64,000 nucleotides of DNA from Zeimonas sp003577305 (GTDB taxonomy: Bacteria > Pseudomonadota > Gammaproteobacteria > Burkholderiales > Burkholderiaceae_E): the NCBI GenBank assembly GCA_030263385.1, contig SZOX01000010.1, positions 1 to 64,000 on the forward strand, read 5' to 3'. A program made the translations under genes and the position numbers. Positions within the stretch are counted from its first letter, which is position 1, and each line of letters begins with the position of its first letter. Positions 1-8,426 of this stretch are shown in pieces. The notes beneath the pieces were generated by a model. The model did no database searches, was not told the DNA's origin, and saw only the letters and a list, made by a program, of their open reading frames with translations.

Positions 1-464
1 TCGACGCGCCGCCCCACGCGCGAGACGATCTTGTCGATCACCTTCATCAGGTGCTCGTCGCTGTCGAAGCGGATCGCAGTCTGCTCGAGGCGCCCGGCCC
101 GTTCGACGTACACCGACTTGTGAGTATTGACCAGGATGTCGGAGACGGTCGGATCGGCCAGCAGCGGCTCGATCGGGCCGAGCCCCATGATCTCGTTCTG
201 GATGTCGACGACGATCTGCTTGCGCTCGGCCGCGTTCAGCGCCGCGCCGGCCTCGCCGATCAGCCGCTCGACCAGGATGCGCAGTTCCTCGCGCAACCGC
301 TCGGGCGCCATCCTCCCCATCACCTCGACGTCGACGCGGTCGAGCAGTTGAGTGTGCAGGTCGGTGCGCAGTGCGCGGTACGCGGCGCTCTCGGCGCCGG
401 CAACGAAAGCCGCGCCCGCGGGATGCGACATCTGGATCGTGTTCAGTCTTTCGCGCAACGACAT
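1..464 (-). CDS. cpaF: Tad pilus assembly ATPase CpaF/TadA, N-terminal part (cut by window edge)
   Basis: Only the first 154 codons are present; the frame is open to the edge of the window. In the family this is the hexameric secretion ATPase that powers assembly of Flp pili from the inner face of the membrane. The visible part has the N-terminal features expected before the ATPase core: a helical stretch around residues 40-80, then an NEIMGLGPIEPLL segment and a DILVN segment. The Walker motifs would lie beyond the edge. The ATG at 464 has a GGGAGG-like Shine-Dalgarno 5 bases upstream. It follows cpaE by 10 bases, so the two are surely co-transcribed. The call rests on these segments and on the surrounding Tad genes. 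Confidence 0.85.
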   Translation of the reverse strand, partial: MSLRERLNTIQMSHPAGAAFVAGAESAAYRALRTDLHTQLLDRVDVEVMGRMAPERLREELRILVERLIGEAGAALNAAERKQIVVDIQNEIMGLGPIEPLLADPTVSDILVNTHKSVYVERAGRLEQTAIRFDSDEHLMKVIDKIVSRVGRRV

Positions 465-474
465 GCCGCCTCCC

Positions 475-1638
475 TCACAGAGACAATCCGAACCAGCCAC
501 GCTTGCGGGCGTGCTCCTGCGGAGCCAGCCTGTCAGCCAACGACGCCAGCGCCTTCGACACGGGATCGCGCGGCGCGCTCCTCAGAATCGGAATGCCGTG
601 GTTGATCGCGTGTGCCACCGCAGCGAAGCTGTTGGGTACCTCGAGATCCACCGGCGTGCCGAGCGCCTTCTGCACGTCCGCCGAAGTGATCTCGCCCCCC
701 TTTTCCCAGCGATTGACGATCACGTGCAGCTTGTCGCGCGCGTAGCCCAGGGTGGTGAGCAGCGTCATCAGCCGTCGGGCGTCGTGAATGAACGGCAACG
801 TCAGCTGCAGGGTCAAATACAGCGCCTCGGCCTGGTCGAGTGCACGCACCGCCGCTCCGTCGAGGAGCCTCCCCATGTCGAGCAGCACGAAGTCGAAGCG
901 CTCCCGGGCGGCCGTCAGGATGCGCTCGACCGCCGCCGGAGTCACGTCCATCGCGCCTTCGGGCGTGTCGGGCGCAGCGAGCACACGCAGATTCGGTGCG
1001 ACCTCCATCATGCTCGACTCGAGGAACGTCGGATCGAGCCGCGACACGTCGCGTGCCAGGTCGGCGATCGTGGTCGCCGGCCGTGCCTCGGTGAGGAACA
1101 GCGCCGCGTCTCCGAAGTGCAGGTTCAGGTCGATCAGCGCCACGCGCTGCCCGCGCGCCGCAAGCGCATACCCGAGGTTGGTCGACAGGAAGGTGGAACC
1201 GCTGCCGCCCTTGGCCGGCAGGAACGCCAGCACGCGTCCCTTGCGGGCACTGCCACGATGCGCCATCAGCCGCTCGAACTGACGCGCGTAGGCCGCTTTC
1301 AGTTCTCCGTTGGCCAGGGGCGTGGGAACTACCTCGCGCACACCGGTACGCATGACCTGCAACAGGTAGTCCGGCGAGCGTTCCGGCGAGAGCATGATCA
1401 CCGAGGTGGCCGGCGAGCCGTTCAGCGCGGCTTCGATGCGGCGCAGCGCGGCTTCGTCGAGCGGCGGCAGCTCGGCCACGACCAGGTCCGGGCGGCCACG
1501 CTCGATCTCGATCGCCAGGTCTTCGGCGCGGCCGAGTGCCGAGGTGACGCCGAGCGATTCGTCGGGCGGCGGGAGCTGCCGCACCAGCTCCGCCAATCCG
1601 TCGGAGCTGGGCGCGAACAAGGTGAGCTTGAGTGTCAT
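475..1638 (-). CDS. cpaE: Tad pilus localisation ATPase CpaE/TadZ
   Basis: A protein of 387 residues. The N-terminal ~125 residues look like an atypical receiver domain. A ParA/MinD-type ATPase domain follows, with the deviant Walker A KGGSGST at residues 143-149 and an ALIDLNLHFGD segment near 167-177. Family members mark the polar site of Flp pilus assembly on the inner membrane. Length and layout are normal for the family. It lies 39 bases after the lipoprotein gene and 10 bases before cpaF. The C-terminus is rich in basic residues. No truncation is seen. Confidence 0.9.
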   Translation of the reverse strand: MTLKLTLFAPSSDGLAELVRQLPPPDESLGVTSALGRAEDLAIEIERGRPDLVVAELPPLDEAALRRIEAALNGSPATSVIMLSPERSPDYLLQVMRTGVREVVPTPLANGELKAAYARQFERLMAHRGSARKGRVLAFLPAKGGSGSTFLSTNLGYALAARGQRVALIDLNLHFGDAALFLTEARPATTIADLARDVSRLDPTFLESSMMEVAPNLRVLAAPDTPEGAMDVTPAAVERILTAARERFDFVLLDMGRLLDGAAVRALDQAEALYLTLQLTLPFIHDARRLMTLLTTLGYARDKLHVIVNRWEKGGEITSADVQKALGTPVDLEVPNSFAAVAHAINHGIPILRSAPRDPVSKALASLADRLAPQEHARKRGWFGLSL

Positions 1639-1677
1639 CCGATGCTGCCTGAGCTGTGGTGTCAGGTAATCCGGGAT

Positions 1678-1986
1678 CTACGGGGAAACCGTATTGCCGC
1701 CGATGCCAAGGATGTTGAAGGTCGGCGGCGGTTCCTTGAACCCCTTCTGGTACTGCTCGATCGTGTTCTGCGCCGCGACCCCGTCGATGCCCGAGACCGG
1801 ATCCGTGCTGCGCCCGGCCGCCGGGTTCAGCGTCTGCTGAGCCCGCGCCTGGCGTACTGCATCGCCGAACTGCATGTCGAGCGTGCGCGTCTCCACCGGC
1901 GGCAGCCCCGCGCAACCCGCAAGCAGCACGGCTGCAAGCGAGACGGCGGCGGCAGCCGCGGCGCTGTGTCGTACCTTGCCTTGCAT
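1678..1986 (-). CDS. small Tad-locus lipoprotein
   Basis: A 102-residue protein with a signal peptide of Ala and Leu residues ending in the lipobox LLAGC, so it is probably lipidated and anchored in a membrane. The rest is polar, with a GIGGN segment near the C-terminus, and has no domain I recognise. I chose the ATG at 1986 because an AGGAG Shine-Dalgarno stands 6 bases before it. An alternative ATG at 2004 would overlap the secretin stop codon as ATGA and add six residues ahead of the signal peptide. Its place between secretin and cpaE suggests a pilotin-like or CpaD-like helper of the secretin; this is inference from position. Confidence 0.7.
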   Translation of the reverse strand: MQGKVRHSAAAAAAVSLAAVLLAGCAGLPPVETRTLDMQFGDAVRQARAQQTLNPAAGRSTDPVSGIDGVAAQNTIEQYQKGFKEPPPTFNILGIGGNTVSP

Positions 1987-2000
1987 GCTCGTCTCCTTGC

Positions 2001-3617
2001 TCATTTCATCGTGAAGCCGCCGGCTGCCGGAACGCTATCGACGGCACCGCGCGGCGTCTGGGCGGCAGATTGGGGTTGCGCCGGACGGTCGGGCGGCACG
2101 TCGCCGTTGCCGCTGCCTTCGAGCTGACCGTTCAGGAAGAACTCCGCGCGCGACGGCGGGGTGTACGCGTCGGTGGGCAGAGCAACCTCCGGGCCCAGCG
2201 GCTTGACCAGTCGGGGCGTGATCAGGAACATCAGTTCGGTACGGTCGGTCTGGAACTCGCTGCTGCGGAACAGGGTTCCGAGAACCGGCAGCTCGCCCAG
2301 CACCGGCAGCCGCTTCACGCTCTCGGTGACGTTGTTCTTGATCAGGCCCGCAATCGCGAGGCTCTGCCCGTCCATCAGCTGTACCGAAGTCTGCGCGCGC
2401 CGCGTCGTGAAGCTCGGCAATACCGCGGTGACCCCGTTGATCGTGGTGAACGGCGAACCTGTCTGCGAGAGCTCGGACACTTCCGGCGCCACCTTCAGGT
2501 GGATGCGCGCGCCGTCGAGCACGACCGGCGTGAACTTCAGCCCGACGCCGAACTCCTTTTCCTCGAGCGTGATCGTCGTACCGCCCGTAGCCGTGTTTTC
2601 CCGGGCGACCGGAATGAAGATCTTGCCCCCCGCGAGGAAGCTCGCCTCCTGCCCGCTGATCGCGACGATGTTGGGCTCGGCCAGTACCTTGATCAGGCCG
2701 TCACGCCGCTCGGCGTCGACCGTCAGCGAGGTGTTGTTGCGCACGGCGCCGAGCAGCCCGGCCGAGTCGGTCAGCAGGCTGCTCAGGATGGAATAGCGCC
2801 AGTTGCCGCCGGTGCGCGAGGCGTCGATGCCCACGCCGAGCTTGTCGAGCAGGTTCTTCGAGACCTCGGCCACCTTGACCTCGAGCATCACCTGCTGCGG
2901 TTGTGCCACGCGCAGCATGTTGATCACCTTCGGTTCCTGCGACTTGCGACTGCTACCGGACTGACTCACCACCTCCTTCTGATCGATCGAAATGGCCTGC
3001 CCCTGGCGCGCCACCTGGTCGCCTGCCATCACCTGCAGCTGCAGGCCGCGCGAATAGGTGCGCACGAAGGACTCGGCGACCTCGACCGCCTGCGAAGCCT
3101 TGAGCGCGCTCGACACCAGGCCCGTCAGCACCAGCGAATCGGAAGCCGACCGCACCTTGATATCCTCGCCCGGCAGCAGGGTACGGATGCGCTGCTCGAG
3201 CGCGCTTGCGTCAGCAGCGACCGAGACGTCGACGATCGTGGTTGGCGCGTTCCGGCGCCACATGATCACGTTGGTCGAACCGAAAGTCTTGCCGAGCAGG
3301 TAAAGCTCGCGCGCGCTGATCAGCGTCACGTCCGCCACCGCCGGGTTGCCGACCGAGATGCGTTCGATCGGCGCGGGCAACCGCACCAGCGTCGACTTGC
3401 CGACCACCAGTTCCATCGCCGGTCCGATTTCGCTCGGGATGTTCCCGTCGGAGAGTGCCTGCGGCACCGCCTGCGGCACGAACGAGGGTTTCGCCTGCGT
3501 CGTGCCCTTGATCACGGCGGGGGCACGCTTGTCGGCCTGCTGCGCCCCTGCGGTGGCGATGCCGAGGAGTGCCAACGCCGCCGCGACTGCGGTCTGCTTC
3601 ATGTTCATCTTCTTCAT
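2001..3617 (-). CDS. rcpA: Tad pilus outer-membrane secretin RcpA/CpaC
   Basis: A 538-residue secretin, the outer-membrane channel through which the Flp pilus leaves the cell. A signal peptide (KQTAVAAALALLGIATAGA) is followed by a pilus-type N-domain around residues 65-140 and a BON-like segment. The conserved secretin domain lies at about 235-465, with the family-typical VPVLGELPVLGTLF near its end. The C-terminal ~65 residues are Pro/Gly/Gln-rich and probably disordered. It follows cpaB by 17 bases and precedes the lipoprotein gene. Length is usual for Burkholderiales Tad secretins. Confidence 0.93.
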   Translation of the reverse strand: MKKMNMKQTAVAAALALLGIATAGAQQADKRAPAVIKGTTQAKPSFVPQAVPQALSDGNIPSEIGPAMELVVGKSTLVRLPAPIERISVGNPAVADVTLISARELYLLGKTFGSTNVIMWRRNAPTTIVDVSVAADASALEQRIRTLLPGEDIKVRSASDSLVLTGLVSSALKASQAVEVAESFVRTYSRGLQLQVMAGDQVARQGQAISIDQKEVVSQSGSSRKSQEPKVINMLRVAQPQQVMLEVKVAEVSKNLLDKLGVGIDASRTGGNWRYSILSSLLTDSAGLLGAVRNNTSLTVDAERRDGLIKVLAEPNIVAISGQEASFLAGGKIFIPVARENTATGGTTITLEEKEFGVGLKFTPVVLDGARIHLKVAPEVSELSQTGSPFTTINGVTAVLPSFTTRRAQTSVQLMDGQSLAIAGLIKNNVTESVKRLPVLGELPVLGTLFRSSEFQTDRTELMFLITPRLVKPLGPEVALPTDAYTPPSRAEFFLNGQLEGSGNGDVPPDRPAQPQSAAQTPRGAVDSVPAAGGFTMK

Positions 3618-3634
3618 GCTTGCCTCTTCCCGCT

Positions 3635-4492
3635 TTACAGGTCGGTGCTGGAACGCTGCACACCGCGGATCACTTCGACGCGGGCATCGTCCTTCGGCGC
3701 CGCAGCCACCGGCGGCGGCGCACGGCGCACCACGCGACGTGCTGCCGGCCTCGGTTCCGCAGGTGCAGGCGCCGCAGCGACCGGCGGTGCGGGCGGCGGC
3801 GTGTCGCCGAGCAGATCAGCCTTGCGGATCCCGTCGGTTTGCGCCTGATTCACGTCGATCTGATTGCGCAGCACCAGCGACAGGTTGCCCACGCTGCGTG
3901 CGAGGTCGATGCGCTCGGCCTCCTCAGGCGTGACCTCGAGCGTGACCGCGTTGACCACCCGCGGCTTGGTGTCGTCGCGGCTGGCTTCCTGCGCCACCGC
4001 AAGCACCAGAATGCGTTCGAGCACGATCTTCGAGACCGGTCGGTCACGCTCGTCCTGCGTATTCACCAGCACGTCGACGTAGTTGCCCGGCAGCGCAAAA
4101 CCGGCAACGCCGACCACCTCGTTCACCTTGACGGTGATCGCCCGTCGACCCTGGCCGATCACCGCGGAGAGGCCGCCCTTGGTGCCCACCGGCGCGAGCT
4201 TGGCCTCGAGCACCGGCTCGCCGCGCAGCAGTTGGGTACGCACTACGCGCCCGTCGACTCCCTCCGCCTTCGCGAACGACCCTGCCGGCACCGAACCGGC
4301 CGGCCAGGGCACGAGCGTCACCATCGACGCGTTCAGCGGCTGGCCGAGCTCGATGTCGCGCGCGGCCACCACCACGTGTGATTCGGTCTTGGCCAGACTC
4401 TGTTCGTTCAGCCAGCGTGCCGCCAGCACCATCGCGGCGATGCCGGCGACGAGCGACAAGAGCAGCATGATCAACGCACGTGAACCCTTCAT
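3635..4492 (-). CDS. cpaB: Flp pilus assembly protein CpaB/RcpC
   Basis: A 285-residue protein with one N-terminal membrane segment (ALIMLLLSLVAGIAAMVLAA, residues 5-24), then a SAF-like domain (VVAARDIELGQPL) and a RcpC domain with GRRAITVKVNEVVG and GNYVDVLV. CpaB is a periplasmic partner of the secretin in Flp pilus assembly. The C-terminal ~60 residues are rich in Ala, Pro and Arg. The ATG at 4492 gives a good membrane anchor; upstream extension would only add low-quality sequence. The stop of the AAA+ gene ends 1 base before this start, so the genes are translationally coupled. Confidence 0.92.
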   Translation of the reverse strand: MKGSRALIMLLLSLVAGIAAMVLAARWLNEQSLAKTESHVVVAARDIELGQPLNASMVTLVPWPAGSVPAGSFAKAEGVDGRVVRTQLLRGEPVLEAKLAPVGTKGGLSAVIGQGRRAITVKVNEVVGVAGFALPGNYVDVLVNTQDERDRPVSKIVLERILVLAVAQEASRDDTKPRVVNAVTLEVTPEEAERIDLARSVGNLSLVLRNQIDVNQAQTDGIRKADLLGDTPPPAPPVAAAPAPAEPRPAARRVVRRAPPPVAAAPKDDARVEVIRGVQRSSTDL

Positions 4493-4493
4493 G

Positions 4494-5876
4494 TCATTCC
4501 CCCGTGATCCCCTGCACATCCATCGTTTGAGATGCAATTGGCTCGCCAAGCGGGCCCTCGTCTTCGGCCGCGAAGTACAGCTGCCAGGCCCAACGCAGCG
4601 TCTCCTGCGTCAGGCGCGGTTCGACCCCCTCGTAGACCGCGCGATCGCGCACCTTCAGCACCAGGTCGAGCGGATAGGCCGGCAGCAGCGGCGTACCGGT
4701 GCCGCCGTGCAATTCGCGCACGAGGCAGTCGGCAACAGTCTCGTCGTGCGCCACGCCCGCGCGCTCGCACGCCTGGCGGAAGACGCGCCGGTACGACGTC
4801 TCGTCCATCGCGCCGAGCCGCACTTTGTAGCCGAGCCGGCGCACGAAGGCCGGGTCGTCGAGACTGGCCGGTGCAAGGTTCGAAGAGAAGATCACCTGCA
4901 CGTCGAAAGGCACCTGGAAAGTCGCACCGGTATGCAGCGAGAGGTAGTCGACGCGCCGGTCGAGCGGCGTGATCCAGCGGTTCAGGATCTGGCGCGCCGC
5001 ACCGCGCTGGCGACCCAGGTCGTCCAGAACCAGCAGCCCGTTGTTGGCTTTCAACTGCGGCGGCGCCTTGTAGAAGCGCGAAACCGAGTCGCGCTCGAGA
5101 TCCATCATCGCCAGCGTCATCTCGCCACCGAGCCTGACCACTGGCCGGCGGCACAATACCCAGCGCGCGTCGGGCTGGCGCGAGCGGTCGAGCGATCCGC
5201 CGCCCGCCGCGACGTCGATCCGGCGATGGACCGCGGAATCGAACACCTGGACGATCTCGCCGTCGATCTCGATCGCATGCGGTACCCAGATGGCGCCATC
5301 CACCACCTCGACCAGATGCTCGGCGAGCCAGGTCTTTCCGCTCCCGCTCGCACCGTAAAGAAACAGCGGGCGCTGCGAGTTCAGTGCCGCACCGAGCGTG
5401 ACGATCAGTTCCGGCGCTATCACCAGCGACGCGAGCGCGGTTACAAGACGTTCGGGTGCGATACGCCGCGCGGCACCGCGGCCGCCAGTGAACTGCTGGC
5501 GTTCGACGCGCGCGACGTAGTCACGCAACGACACGGGTGCCGGGCCGACGTACTGATTGCGCCGCAATGCTTCGTCGGCGCGCGCACGGCCCGTTTCGCT
5601 GAGCGTGTAACGGACGTCGGCGTCGAAGCTGCCCCGGCGCGGAACCTCGACGAAGCGTTCCTCGCGCAGGAAGCCGAGCAGTCGCTCGAGCAGCGGGAGG
5701 GGCAGCGCCAGCCGCGCACCCAACTCCGCAATGGAAGTGTCCCCGCCATGCCTCAGGTGTTTCAGGACGAGATCGATCGCCAACGATGCCGGCAACCCCG
5801 TGGCCTCCAGCGAGGCCGGAGGTTCGACCGTCTCCATCGGAGCCCGGCGAGATTCGGGTAGCGGGACTGCGCTCAT
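4494..5876 (-). CDS. AAA+ ATPase of the Tad locus with winged-helix-like N-terminus
   Basis: A 460-residue protein. Residues ~45-105 resemble a winged-helix fold (SIAELGARLALPLPLLERLL, then basic residues and LSETGRARADE). An AAA+ core follows, with Walker A GASGSGKT at 175-182 and a Walker B-like LLVLDDLGRQRG. The sequence after it (VIFSSNL, sensor-1-like) fits the MoxR/DnaA-like superfamily. It is not one of the standard Tad ATPases (TadA, TadZ). Its start overlaps the prepilin peptidase stop as ATGA and its stop lies 1 base before cpaB, so it is an integral member of the operon. A regulatory or remodelling role is inference. Confidence 0.75.
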   Translation of the reverse strand: MSAVPLPESRRAPMETVEPPASLEATGLPASLAIDLVLKHLRHGGDTSIAELGARLALPLPLLERLLGFLREERFVEVPRRGSFDADVRYTLSETGRARADEALRRNQYVGPAPVSLRDYVARVERQQFTGGRGAARRIAPERLVTALASLVIAPELIVTLGAALNSQRPLFLYGASGSGKTWLAEHLVEVVDGAIWVPHAIEIDGEIVQVFDSAVHRRIDVAAGGGSLDRSRQPDARWVLCRRPVVRLGGEMTLAMMDLERDSVSRFYKAPPQLKANNGLLVLDDLGRQRGAARQILNRWITPLDRRVDYLSLHTGATFQVPFDVQVIFSSNLAPASLDDPAFVRRLGYKVRLGAMDETSYRRVFRQACERAGVAHDETVADCLVRELHGGTGTPLLPAYPLDLVLKVRDRAVYEGVEPRLTQETLRWAWQLYFAAEDEGPLGEPIASQTMDVQGITGE

Positions 5877-6484
5877 GCGCTCACTCCAATGAGCTGGAGT
5901 ACGCCGAGCAGCAACGCCCCGCCCGAGATCGCGAACGCAAACGGCATACGGTCGGCGCTGTCGGTGCGCGGGTCGAACTGCGGGCCGACGCCGCCGCCCA
6001 GCGCGGCGAGTCGACCAAAGACAATCAGTTGCAGGTTCGCGAATACCGCGCGTCGCCGTGCGCGGTCGAACAGACGCAGAGCCACGAGCACACCGCCTGC
6101 GAGGAACACCAGCAGAACCAGTCCAGGGAGTGCCTCGAGGCCGAAGAAAGCGCCGAGCATCGCCATCAGCTTCACGTCGCCGGCGCCCACCGTGCGCGTC
6201 AGGTAAAGCACCAGAAAGCCGGCAAATGCCGCGCCAGCACCCGACAAGGCGGATGCAGAGCCGATGGCGCCGGGCGCTCCGGCGGCGAACAGACCGGCGC
6301 CGGCCGCACCGAACGTCTGCCAACCGAAGGCAGCGATCAATCCCGTGAATACGAGATAGTTCGGAATCCGCCGTACACGGAGATCTGAGACGCAGATCGC
6401 TGCAAGAAGCAGCGGTAAAGCCGCCCGCATCCCCCAAAGGCCCGCCAGATGCGCGAACTCGGAAAAGGCCGCATCGCTCAGCAC
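5873..6484 (-). CDS. cpaA: prepilin peptidase CpaA/TadV
   Basis: A polytopic membrane aspartic peptidase that cleaves the Flp and TadE-type prepilins. Both catalytic motifs are visible: a DLRVRRIPN segment after the first helix and GAGDVKLMAMLG in the middle, each supplying one Asp. About six hydrophobic segments follow one another. I prefer the GTG at 6484, which has a GGAGG Shine-Dalgarno 6 bases before it and shares one base with the stop codon of the small ORF upstream; this gives 203 residues. An ATG at 6430 would give 185 residues with a weaker ribosome site. The 3' end overlaps the AAA+ gene by ATGA. Confidence 0.9.
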   Translation of the reverse strand: MLSDAAFSEFAHLAGLWGMRAALPLLLAAICVSDLRVRRIPNYLVFTGLIAAFGWQTFGAAGAGLFAAGAPGAIGSASALSGAGAAFAGFLVLYLTRTVGAGDVKLMAMLGAFFGLEALPGLVLLVFLAGGVLVALRLFDRARRRAVFANLQLIVFGRLAALGGGVGPQFDPRTDSADRMPFAFAISGGALLLGVLQLIGVSA

Positions 6485-6681
6485 TATGCGCCTCCGATCA
6501 CGAGAAGAGTCGTGTTGAATACGGATCCGTCGAGCTTCGAACCCTTGGTGCCAGGCAACGCCATCGCTCCACTGATCGCCACAACGCCCGAGATATGCGC
6601 CAGTCCAGACAATGCGCACCCGTGAGCGACGGCAACGGCTTCACCGTGCGGCAGCGGCAGCGGTACTTCCGGAAGCGGCAT
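6484..6681 (-). CDS. possible small protein between flp and cpaA
   Basis: An open frame of 65 codons from an ATG at 6681, with the TAG stop sharing a base with the GTG of cpaA (TAGTG). The product would be mildly hydrophobic (SGLAHISGVVAISGAMALPG) with Pro/Leu repeats at the start. I do not recognise it. Third-codon positions are less G+C-rich than in neighbouring genes, which argues for a leader or a degenerate gene rather than a well-kept one. The tight stop-start overlap with cpaA argues that it is translated. Both readings remain open. Confidence 0.35.
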   Translation of the reverse strand: MPLPEVPLPLPHGEAVAVAHGCALSGLAHISGVVAISGAMALPGTKGSKLDGSVFNTTLLVIGGA

Positions 6682-6806
6682 GGACTGAGTGCTCGAGGTA
6701 ATTCGAATCGGTGTAAGCCGGTCGATTCCAGCGCCTGGTGACGCAAGCTCCACGCGTGGAATCAACCGGTCTGCCTCAACGTACGACGCCCTTGGCGCCC
6801 GGCACG

Positions 6807-6983
6807 TTATGGCCGGAGGTTTCCGGCGACCGTACCGAAAATGTTGTTGAGGTTGGTGCCGGTCAACCGCACCGCGGTGACGATTACGACCGCGATCAGT
6901 GCGGCGATCAGTCCGTACTCGATCGCAGTCACGCCCTCTTCGTCTCGGCCGAACTGCTTGGCTGCCTGGATGAAACGACCCAT
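6807..6983 (-). CDS. flp: Flp pilin (major Tad pilus subunit)
   Basis: A 58-residue prepilin. A short polar leader ends at Gly17 in the processing site G/VTAIEYGLIAALIAVVIV; the Glu-Tyr pair is the Flp signature, and the hydrophobic stretch is the polymerisation core. The C-terminus NNIFGTVAGNLRP is typical. AGGAG stands about 8 bases before the ATG at 6983. A 125-base gap follows before the next ORF; I saw no clear terminator in it. flp is the first gene of the minus-strand pilus operon and faces the divergent tadE. Confidence 0.95.
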   Translation of the reverse strand: MGRFIQAAKQFGRDEEGVTAIEYGLIAALIAVVIVTAVRLTGTNLNNIFGTVAGNLRP

Positions 6984-7327
6984 GTCAAAGCTCCTTGCGA
7001 AAAGCCGCCGCGAGTGGCGACATAACGAGCCGTCGAAGGGGACGGCGCCCTTGCTTCCCCTCACGTCCCGCCCGGGAGCGATCGGGTCACCTGCCTGCTG
7101 CTCCACCGTTCGTCGGGAGAGCATTGACGGCATCTTCGATACGCGGCTTCGATCCGCCGATGACATCTTTCACGCGCCGCATGCGAAAAGCGGTCCTCTT
7201 TCACGATACGTGCATTTTTCCTCTCGCTGCGAACCACCTGCGTTGCAAACTCATGCCGTCCGTCGGATGGCCGCGACAACGCCCTGCCAGCGACCGGCGA
7301 TGCGCAATCGAAGCGAGGGTGCTCCCG
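6984..7327. promoter_or_regulatory. divergent control region between flp and tadE
   Basis: This 344-base stretch separates two divergent pilus transcription units and has no gene I can support. It is less G+C-rich than the surrounding DNA, with A/T-rich patches around 7180-7230. CTTTCACG occurs twice about 30 bases apart (around 7170-7210). I could not find convincing -35/-10 pairs or a sigma-54 site. It must carry the promoters for both arms of the Tad locus, unless the plus-strand genes are read from further upstream. Confidence 0.5.
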
Positions 7328-7834
7328 ATGAACGTTCAGTACAGTCCGACGACAGGTTCACCGCCGAGGCGCCACCAGCACGGGGTCGCCGCGGTCGAGT
7401 TCGGACTGGTTGCACTGCTCTTCTTCACGGTGTTGTTTTCGATCATCGACTGGTCGTATCTGTTCTTCGCGAACCTTTCGATGCAGCATGCGGTACGCGA
7501 GGGCGCGCGTTACGCAGTGGTCGGCAGAAGCGACCTGGCTCCCGACGATCGGCCTGGAGATCGTTGCGCCGCAGTGCGCGAAAAGATCCGGCAGCAGTCG
7601 TGGGGGCTGTACGAACGCGCCAATTCGATCACGACTTTCAAGACGATCGACGGCGCCGGGAACATCGTGACGCTCGGCGGCAACTCATGCTACGGCGCCG
7701 GCCAGCTGATCGTGGTTCAGGTCGACAGCCGCGTGCCGGCGCTCACGCCGTTCGTTCGGCCGTTCTTCGGTGCAAGCGGCGGCGAGTACCGGTTTACCGT
7801 CGCCGCAACGATGAAAAACGAGGCATGGCAATGA
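7328..7834 (+). CDS. tadE: TadE-like pseudopilin
   Basis: A 168-residue protein with a basic N-terminus and the TadE-type signature QHGVAAVEFGLVALLFFTVLF (residues ~18-38): a short leader, Gly, then Glu in the hydrophobic helix, a substrate for the prepilin peptidase. The remainder is a periplasmic domain with two Cys residues that may form a disulphide. A GAGGG-like Shine-Dalgarno precedes the ATG at 7328. The stop overlaps the next gene as ATGA. Family members are minor pseudopilins needed for Flp pilus formation. Confidence 0.88.
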   Translation: MNVQYSPTTGSPPRRHQHGVAAVEFGLVALLFFTVLFSIIDWSYLFFANLSMQHAVREGARYAVVGRSDLAPDDRPGDRCAAVREKIRQQSWGLYERANSITTFKTIDGAGNIVTLGGNSCYGAGQLIVVQVDSRVPALTPFVRPFFGASGGEYRFTVAATMKNEAWQ

Positions 7835-8406
7835 CTGGAGCACCAGACCAGGGGCGAATCGCCATCGTGGTTCGACGTCTTCGGCGCCGGTACGCGAGCG
7901 GTGTCGCGACCGTGGAGCTGGCCCTCGTGCTGCCGGTCTTGCTGGTTCTGGCACTCGGCGTCATCGACTTCTCGCGTGCAATCCAGTTCAACAACGTGCT
8001 GGTGCATCTCACGCGCGAAGGCGCGAACCTGGCGGCACGCACGACGGAACCGCCAGCCTACATCCTCAAGGCGCTGATGGACACCGCGACGCCGCTCGAA
8101 ATGAACAGGGACGGCATGATGTACATCACGAAGCTGCAAGGCCAGCGCGACGGTCCGCCCAGGGTACTGAACCAGTACCGCCCGGCCTCCGGCGGGAAAG
8201 GTTCGCTTCGCAGCGCGCTCGTCACGTGCAACGGAGCCTGGTCCGCCGGCAGCTGCACGCCTTCCGGCACGCAGACGGTGACGCTGCCGGTCGCACTGAA
8301 CGAAGGCGAGATCGTCTACGCCGTCGAGAGCATGTACGACTACACGCTGCTCACGCGCTACGTGGTACCGACGCTGCCGACGCTCTATTCGCTGACGATC
8401 CTCTGA
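7831..8406 (+). CDS. second TadE/TadF-like pseudopilin
   Basis: A 191-residue protein with a basic start, then SGVATVELALVLPVLLVLALGVIDFS, again a Glu near the start of a hydrophobic helix, as in TadE/TadF. The periplasmic part has a Cys pair (TCNGAWSAGSC). It overlaps the preceding gene by ATGA; an ATG six bases earlier is also possible. It is followed 20 bases later by the von Willebrand protein, forming a three-gene unit of minor pilus proteins. Confidence 0.85.
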   Translation: MTGAPDQGRIAIVVRRLRRRYASGVATVELALVLPVLLVLALGVIDFSRAIQFNNVLVHLTREGANLAARTTEPPAYILKALMDTATPLEMNRDGMMYITKLQGQRDGPPRVLNQYRPASGGKGSLRSALVTCNGAWSAGSCTPSGTQTVTLPVALNEGEIVYAVESMYDYTLLTRYVVPTLPTLYSLTIL

Positions 8407-8426
8407 ACGCGCTCGAGGAACGCAAG

